Assembly (NCBI RefSeq): GCF_004216955.1 | Contig: NZ_SGXL01000001.1 | Span: forward strand, 1,639,413-1,703,412 | DNA length: 64,000 bases | DNA from: Fictibacillus sp. BK138 | GTDB taxonomy: Bacteria; Bacillota; Bacilli; Bacillales; Fictibacillaceae | Direction of reading: 5' to 3' | Part shown: piece by piece, positions 59,703 through 64,000 of the stretch | Position numbering within the stretch: the first letter of the stretch is position 1 | How the letters are laid out: every line of letters starts with the position of its first letter | The notes under the pieces: generated by a model | What the model saw: only the letters and a program-made list of their open reading frames with translations | What the model was told of the DNA's origin: nothing | The model's database searches: none | Translations under genes and position numbers: made by a program

Positions 59703-60209
59703 ATGAAAAGCAATACGCATTTGTTAGGCGGGGTTGCGGCAGCTGCGCTTTATAAGACCGCTACAGATCTCCCGCCAGATACACTACATCACGAACTAAC
59801 CTTTTTTGGGGCTGCCATTTTGGGTAGTCTGCTGCCAGACTTGTGTCATCCAGGCTCTTACTTGGGAAAAAAAACAAGTTTCCTATCAAAAACCATTTCT
59901 AAAACATTCGGGCACCGGACGATTACACATAGCTGGATTATGATTCTATTGGTGATGATGATCCCAAATTGGATCGAGTGGGTTTATGTAGAGAGTTTAA
60001 GTATTGGATTAGCGGCCGGGGTGATCAGCCATATCTTTTTAGACGCCGCAACGTCAAGAGGAGTTCAATTATTTTACCCGCTGCCATTTCGATTCCGTTT
60101 TCCTCTGTATACGAAAACAGGGACGAAGACAGAGGATCACATCGCAACGATTATTAGTTTGATAGCCGTAATTTTGATGATTCATATCTATATTGTTTCA
60201 TTATTTTAA
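59703..60209 (+). CDS. Membrane-bound metal-dependent hydrolase, YdjM-like (DUF457)
   Basis: 168 residues from ATG 59703. The family motif set is visible: HLLGGVAAA at the N terminus, GAAILGSLLPDLCHPGS with the Asp and His, and FGHRTITHSWIMILL (GHRxxTHS). Three or four membrane helices follow. Homologues are called LexA-regulated membrane hydrolases in enterobacteria, with no known substrate; the regulatory name should not be carried over. It stands alone after the parC terminator. The ribosome site AGAGAGATAC is weak. Confidence 0.85.
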   Translation: MKSNTHLLGGVAAAALYKTATDLPPDTLHHELTFFGAAILGSLLPDLCHPGSYLGKKTSFLSKTISKTFGHRTITHSWIMILLVMMIPNWIEWVYVESLSIGLAAGVISHIFLDAATSRGVQLFYPLPFRFRFPLYTKTGTKTEDHIATIISLIAVILMIHIYIVSLF

Positions 60210-60292
60210 TGCCTTAACTTAAAAAAGGGTTTCATTTCCTTCCTCAATGGTAATACAACAATTGTATACAAAAAAAGAGGAGTGGTTGAGAA

Positions 60293-60808
60293 ATGGCTAG
60301 AATTGCAACGGTATTAGCAAATATGTTTGAAGATGTAGAATATACAGATCCTGCAAATGCATTTAGAGAAGCGGGACATGAAATCATCGTTATCGGATCA
60401 GAAACCGGAGCAACATTAGAAGGGAAGCAAAAAGAAGCACAAGTAACGACTAACGCTTCTATCGGTGAAGTTTCTCCTGAAGACTTTGATGCATTGTTTA
60501 TCCCTGGAGGGTTCTCACCTGACATTTTAAGAGGCGATGACAAGTTCGTAGCGTTCACGAAACACTTTGCTGATGAAGGCAAACCGGTATTAGCAATCTG
60601 CCATGGTCCACAATTACTGATCTCTGCAGAAGTCTTACAAGGCAGAAACATCACGGGTTACAAATCGATTCACGTTGATCTCAAGAATGCAGGGGCTACA
60701 GTAAAAGACGAAGAAGTTGTGGTTTGTGGAGGGAATTTAGTTACGAGCCGTCAGCCAGATGACATTCCTGCATTTATTAGAGAGTCATTGAAAGTATTAC
60801 AAAAATAG
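60293..60808 (+). CDS. DJ-1/PfpI family protein, YfkM-like
   Basis: 171 residues. The class I glutamine amidotransferase-like fold carries the nucleophile elbow AICHGPQLL (Cys near 104) with the conserved Glu in FEDVEYTDPANAF and His after Cys; FIPGGFSPDILRGDD and SIHVDLKNAGATVKDEEVV match the subgroup. B. subtilis YfkM (general stress protein 18) is the closest family I recall; members are proposed deglycases or chaperones repairing methylglyoxal damage, though this is disputed. A terminator follows. Confidence 0.9.
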   Translation: MARIATVLANMFEDVEYTDPANAFREAGHEIIVIGSETGATLEGKQKEAQVTTNASIGEVSPEDFDALFIPGGFSPDILRGDDKFVAFTKHFADEGKPVLAICHGPQLLISAEVLQGRNITGYKSIHVDLKNAGATVKDEEVVVCGGNLVTSRQPDDIPAFIRESLKVLQK

Positions 60809-60828
60809 TATAGTCTCTTAAAAATTTC

Positions 60829-60862
60829 GAAAACCGTCTATGGAAGCATAGACGGTTTTTTA
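60829..60862 (+). terminator. Terminator after the PfpI gene
   Basis: AAAACCGTCTATG and CATAGACGGTTTT pair perfectly around GAAG, followed by TTTAT. Confidence 0.93.
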
Positions 60863-60864
60863 TA

Positions 60865-61232
60865 TCAATGAAATCGCAAGGAGTTTTTTTGTGCTAAAAC
60901 TCTAGACAATAAATGAAAAAAATTCAAGAAAGATATGAAGCATGTTTTTAAAAAGAACGATGGGTAAATGTCTTTAATCAGGTGCAATTCTATATTAAGA
61001 AGTGCTTATGCGTCAACCACTGGAACATTGTGAACGATTTCACTCTTTTATACTAGTTTCAAATAGTTTATAATTATCAGAAAGGGTAGAAATATTATTC
61101 AATAGATTTTTATTAGAGTCTTTGATAGATGATTTAGAAATGGCGTCTTTTCAGGTGGCGCCTTGAATTTTGAAACACCAAGAGCAGAGCGGTTATTCGC
61201 CTTTGCAAATTTAGGGTATAAGGAAGGTTATC
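60865..61232 (+). other. Intergenic region upstream of mqo
   Basis: 368 bp without a gene I can support. It contains a probable -10 TATAAT (61069-61074) with a weak -35 (TTTATA at 61047), leaving about 150 nt of mqo leader. A small GC-rich hairpin (GGCGTC and GGCGCC near 61143) lies in that leader without a T run. I recognise no riboswitch class. Confidence 0.5.
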
Positions 61233-62735
61233 ATGAGCAACGTACAGAAAAAAACAGACGTTATCTTAATTGGTGCCGGAGTCATGAGTGCGACTTTAGG
61301 ATCCTTATTAAAAGAATTAGTTCCCGAATGGGAAATTAAAGTATTTGAGAAGCTTTCAAACGCAGGTGAAGAAAGCTCGAATGAATGGAATAATGCAGGT
61401 ACAGGCCATGCTGCACTATGCGAGCTTAACTACACAAGTGAAAAACCGGACGGATCTATAGATGTTAGTAAAGCGATAAAAATTAACGAACAGTTTCAGC
61501 TTTCTATGCAGTTTTGGTCATATCTTGTAGACAGAAATCTTATTAAGAATCCTCAAGACTTTATCATGCCATTACCGCATATTAGTTTGGTACAAGGAGA
61601 ACAAAATATAGAATTTTTGAAAAAACGGTTTAAAGCGCTTTCAACCAATCCCTTGTTTAAAGGAATGCAATTTTCCGAAGACACTGAAAAATTAATCGAA
61701 TGGTTCCCGCTTATCATGGAAGGGCGTAATATGAATGAACCTATCGCTGCAACAAAGATTGACTCAGGGACAGACGTCAATTTTGGTGCATTAACTCGAA
61801 TGTTGTTTGAGCACTTAAAGACCGAGAACGTTGAAGTTAATTATAAGCATAGTGTTAAAAATATTAAACGTATCAGTGACGGCTCGTGGGAAGTAAAAGT
61901 GCACAATATGGATAGCGGTGAAATCGAATATCATCGTGCAAAGTTCGTTTTTATCGGTGCTGGGGGAGCAAGCCTGCCAATCCTTCAAAAAACAGGTATT
62001 CCTGAATCAAAACATATTGGAGGTTTCCCAGTAAGCGGTCTGTTTTTAGTATGCAACAATCCAGAAGTGGTAGAGCAGCATCATGCAAAAGTATACGGTA
62101 AGGCTAAAGTTGGTGCTCCGCCAATGTCTGTTCCACATCTGGATACAAGATATATTGATAACAAAAAATCATTGCTTTTCGGACCGTTTGCGGGCTTTTC
62201 ACCAAAGTTCTTAAAGACAGGTTCCAATTTTGATCTGATCGGATCGGTAAAACCAAACAATCTCCTTACCATGTTAGCAGCAGGTGCAAAAGAGATGTCA
62301 TTGACTAAATACTTGATTCAGCAAGTGCTATTATCGAATGAAAAGCGGATGGAAGAGCTTCGCGAATTTATTCCGAACGCAAAAAGCGAGGACTGGGATA
62401 TAGTAGTGGCGGGACAGCGTGTGCAAGTCATTAAAGATACACCGGCTGGTAAAGGAACTCTCCAATTTGGAACAGAAGTCGTAAGTGCTGCAGATGGTTC
62501 TATAGCGGCTTTACTCGGTGCTTCACCTGGCGCTTCTACAGCAGTTCACGTAATGCTCGAAGTATTAGAAAAGTGCTTCCCGCAGCATTTGAACGAGTGG
62601 GAACCGAAAATAAAAGAGATGATTCCTTCTTATGGTGTTTCTTTAGTGGAAAACACAGAACTATTCGAAGAGATCCACACCTCAAATGCCAAGACGCTGG
62701 GTCTTCGTGGAACAGACAAACTCGTTTATAATTAA
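61233..62735 (+). CDS. mqo: Malate:quinone oxidoreductase
   Basis: 500 residues. The FAD-binding N terminus [31 protein letters not shown], then [21 protein letters not shown], the [15 protein letters not shown] segment and the C-terminal [22 protein letters not shown] are all typical of Mqo. It oxidises malate to oxaloacetate at the membrane and feeds the menaquinone pool that QcrABC (3.3 kb) draws from. B. subtilis uses NAD malate dehydrogenase and lacks this enzyme as I recall. ATG 61233 has AAGGAAGG upstream. It is convergent with the cyclase gene, 14 bp away. Confidence 0.95.
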   Translation: MSNVQKKTDVILIGAGVMSATLGSLLKELVPEWEIKVFEKLSNAGEESSNEWNNAGTGHAALCELNYTSEKPDGSIDVSKAIKINEQFQLSMQFWSYLVDRNLIKNPQDFIMPLPHISLVQGEQNIEFLKKRFKALSTNPLFKGMQFSEDTEKLIEWFPLIMEGRNMNEPIAATKIDSGTDVNFGALTRMLFEHLKTENVEVNYKHSVKNIKRISDGSWEVKVHNMDSGEIEYHRAKFVFIGAGGASLPILQKTGIPESKHIGGFPVSGLFLVCNNPEVVEQHHAKVYGKAKVGAPPMSVPHLDTRYIDNKKSLLFGPFAGFSPKFLKTGSNFDLIGSVKPNNLLTMLAAGAKEMSLTKYLIQQVLLSNEKRMEELREFIPNAKSEDWDIVVAGQRVQVIKDTPAGKGTLQFGTEVVSAADGSIAALLGASPGASTAVHVMLEVLEKCFPQHLNEWEPKIKEMIPSYGVSLVENTELFEEIHTSNAKTLGLRGTDKLVYN

Positions 62736-62749
62736 GTCGTGCATTTGTA

Positions 62750-64000
62750 TCAGACAAATTTTTTATAGTAATTGACCAACCCTAATAACGGCCAAATAAA
62801 TTCATAACTGTGATATCGAATATAAAAAGCTCCAGGAAGACCGGCTCCCGTTGGGTAGTCGGTCTTTTTACCGTTTATCAGCCATTCAGCTGCTCGATCC
62901 ATTTCAGTTGTAGGCTGATCAGAAATTACAGTCAGCGCATTTAAAGCCCATGCTGTTTGAGAAGGATTACTTTCCGTTAAGCCGACAAATCTTCTCTTCT
63001 TATCACTTTCACACGATTCTCCCCAGCCGCCATCTTCATTTTGAATACTTAATAGCCATCGTTTTGCCTGTTGAATTTTCTTGTTTTGTGGACTAACGCC
63101 GCATGCTATCAAACCTGTAATCGCCGCCCAAGTTCCATAAAGGTAACAAACTCCCCAGCGGCCGTACCATGAACCGTCCTGTTCCTGATTCTCAATTAAC
63201 CAATTAACTCCTTTTTTTACAGAGTGATGATCATGCTTTAAGCCATGGAACTTTCCTAAAAACTCTAGTGTTCTTCCTGTTAAGTCAGGTGCTGAAGGAT
63301 CTATAAGAGCATCTTTTGCATGTTTTATAGGGAGATTTCCGATTAAAAATCGGTTCGTATTTTTTTCAAAAGCTGCCCAGCCGCCATCATCATTTTGCAT
63401 GGATAACAACCAGTTAAGACCTCGATCATAACTAGTTTGGTAAACTGAATTCGATTGATAGAAATGAGCGATCGTTCGAAGGGCTGCTTGTGTATCATCA
63501 ATATCTGGATGAATTGTGTTTCCAATGGAGAATCCCCATCCTCCTGGAGCAGCATTAGGATTATGAACAGACCAATCCCCATATTTTGTGTGTTGCTGTG
63601 TTAGTAAGAACTGTGATCCTCTTATAATAGAAGAATTACGTATGGGTACCCCCGCTTCCAGTAATGTGTATAAAATAAGAGATGTGTCCCATGTAGTTGA
63701 GGGAGAGTTTTGCAGATGAGAAGTTCCATCTGTTTCACAAAACATTTTCAATAAGCCTCTCAAGGCATTTTGTATGACAGTTGAATTCCGCTCATATCCC
63801 GAAGTCAGAAGACCATAAATCATAAAGATTGTGGTTATGCTGTAGCTTAACAGAGTCCCATCGGGTTCGATGTGATTTTGAATATAAGAAAATATTTTCT
63901 CTTTTTTTAAATGGAGGTAGGAATCTCTTATGTTTAAGAGAGAAAACAAGTTTACCCATTCTTCGAGATGAGAACCTTCATTCTCTCCGATATAAAGGTC
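62750..64000 (-). CDS. shc: Squalene-hopene / sporulenol cyclase, 3' part of a gene cut by the window edge
   Basis: On the minus strand the frame is open from the right edge (first codon at 63998-64000) to the TGA at 62750-62752, giving 417 C-terminal residues of a protein usually about 620 long. The TTG at 63949 is therefore not a start. The catalytic DxDD motif is HPDIDDTQAA; QW repeats include QNDDGGWAAFEKN, QEQDGSWYGRWGVCYLYGTW and QNEDGGWGESCES. Such enzymes cyclise squalene or tetraprenyl chains; in B. subtilis the relative makes sporulenol. The stop lies 14 bp from the mqo stop. Confidence 0.93.
   Translation of the reverse strand, partial: DLYIGENEGSHLEEWVNLFSLLNIRDSYLHLKKEKIFSYIQNHIEPDGTLLSYSITTIFMIYGLLTSGYERNSTVIQNALRGLLKMFCETDGTSHLQNSPSTTWDTSLILYTLLEAGVPIRNSSIIRGSQFLLTQQHTKYGDWSVHNPNAAPGGWGFSIGNTIHPDIDDTQAALRTIAHFYQSNSVYQTSYDRGLNWLLSMQNDDGGWAAFEKNTNRFLIGNLPIKHAKDALIDPSAPDLTGRTLEFLGKFHGLKHDHHSVKKGVNWLIENQEQDGSWYGRWGVCYLYGTWAAITGLIACGVSPQNKKIQQAKRWLLSIQNEDGGWGESCESDKKRRFVGLTESNPSQTAWALNALTVISDQPTTEMDRAAEWLINGKKTDYPTGAGLPGAFYIRYHSYEFIWPLLGLVNYYKKFV

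Noticed and set aside
61120-61232. Riboswitch in the mqo leader
   Set aside because: A GC-rich hairpin is visible near 61143-61163, but there is no T run, no conserved core I recognise and no alternative pairing.
1-64000. CRISPR arrays, prophage, transposase genes or integrons
   Set aside because: None seen. The repeats present have no spacer-repeat pattern of CRISPR type and no open frame resembles a transposase, integrase or phage structural protein.

Overview
The window is a chromosomal stretch of a spore-forming member of the Bacillaceae. The gene content and order (ypiA-ypiB-ypiF-qcrABC-ypjAB, dapB-mgsA-bshB1-bshA-cca-birA-panBCD-dinG-ypmAB-aspB-asnS-dnaD-nth-ypoC-ponA-recU-yppC, then mrfAB(yprAB)-ypsA-gpsB-rnpB-ypsC-ypwA) match the ypi to yps part of the Bacillus subtilis map. 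Spore genes support this: an alpha/beta SASP with a sigma-G promoter, racA behind a sigma-H promoter, a spore-type LysM-GH18 enzyme, and a squalene/sporulene-type cyclase. A malate:quinone oxidoreductase, tryptophan dioxygenase and FetAB exporter show it is not B. subtilis itself. A Fictibacillus-like genus is my guess, not a demonstrated identity.

Layout. 1-8.5 kb: a partial unknown gene, TPR protein YpiA, the YpiB/ReoY-type protein, YpiF, the menaquinol:cytochrome c reductase operon qcrABC, membrane proteins YpjA and YpjB, a zinc membrane peptidase and a convergent YitT-family protein. 8.8-20 kb: a tightly coupled biosynthetic run (MazG-type hydrolase, dapB, methylglyoxal synthase, two bacillithiol genes, cca, birA), then panBCD behind a structured leader, then dinG. 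20-31.5 kb: ypmA-ypmB-aspB-asnS, dnaD, nth, ypoC, a LysM-GH18 gene, divergent recU-ponA, a glutaredoxin-like gene and yppC. 31.5-45.4 kb is an accessory-looking block: a small 44-codon gene, racA, yppE, an unknown protein coupled to a DEAD-box helicase, a YciI protein, a LysM-CAP secreted protein, trhO, a PAP2 phosphatase, a SASP, an ArsR-AHSA1 fusion, an alpha-oxoamine synthase divergent from kynA, an Fpg/Nei glycosylase, fetAB and a VOC protein. 45.5-54.4 kb returns to the conserved order with mrfAB, ypsA, gpsB, RNase P RNA, ypsC and ypwA. 54.6-64 kb: yneT-parE-parC, two small metabolic genes, mqo and the 3' end of a squalene-hopene-type cyclase gene that runs off the right edge.

Non-coding structure is the most interesting part. 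There are four copies of a 125-165 bp GC-rich fold-back repeat. Two loci share a 21-bp-period tandem array in opposite orientation, and a third locus has a 21-bp array of a different consensus. A 14-bp motif, TTTCACGTACCGTA, occurs three times exactly, with a fourth copy that completes the other half of a palindrome. The panB leader has mutually exclusive helices ahead of an intrinsic terminator. Readable operators include a near-perfect LexA-type box inside the mrfAB promoter, a perfect CcpA cre overlapping the kynA -10 region, a Spo0A box plus sigma-H promoter at racA, and a tandem operator at the ArsR-AHSA1 gene.

All calls come from reading the sequence and recalled family knowledge; no database or folding program was run.
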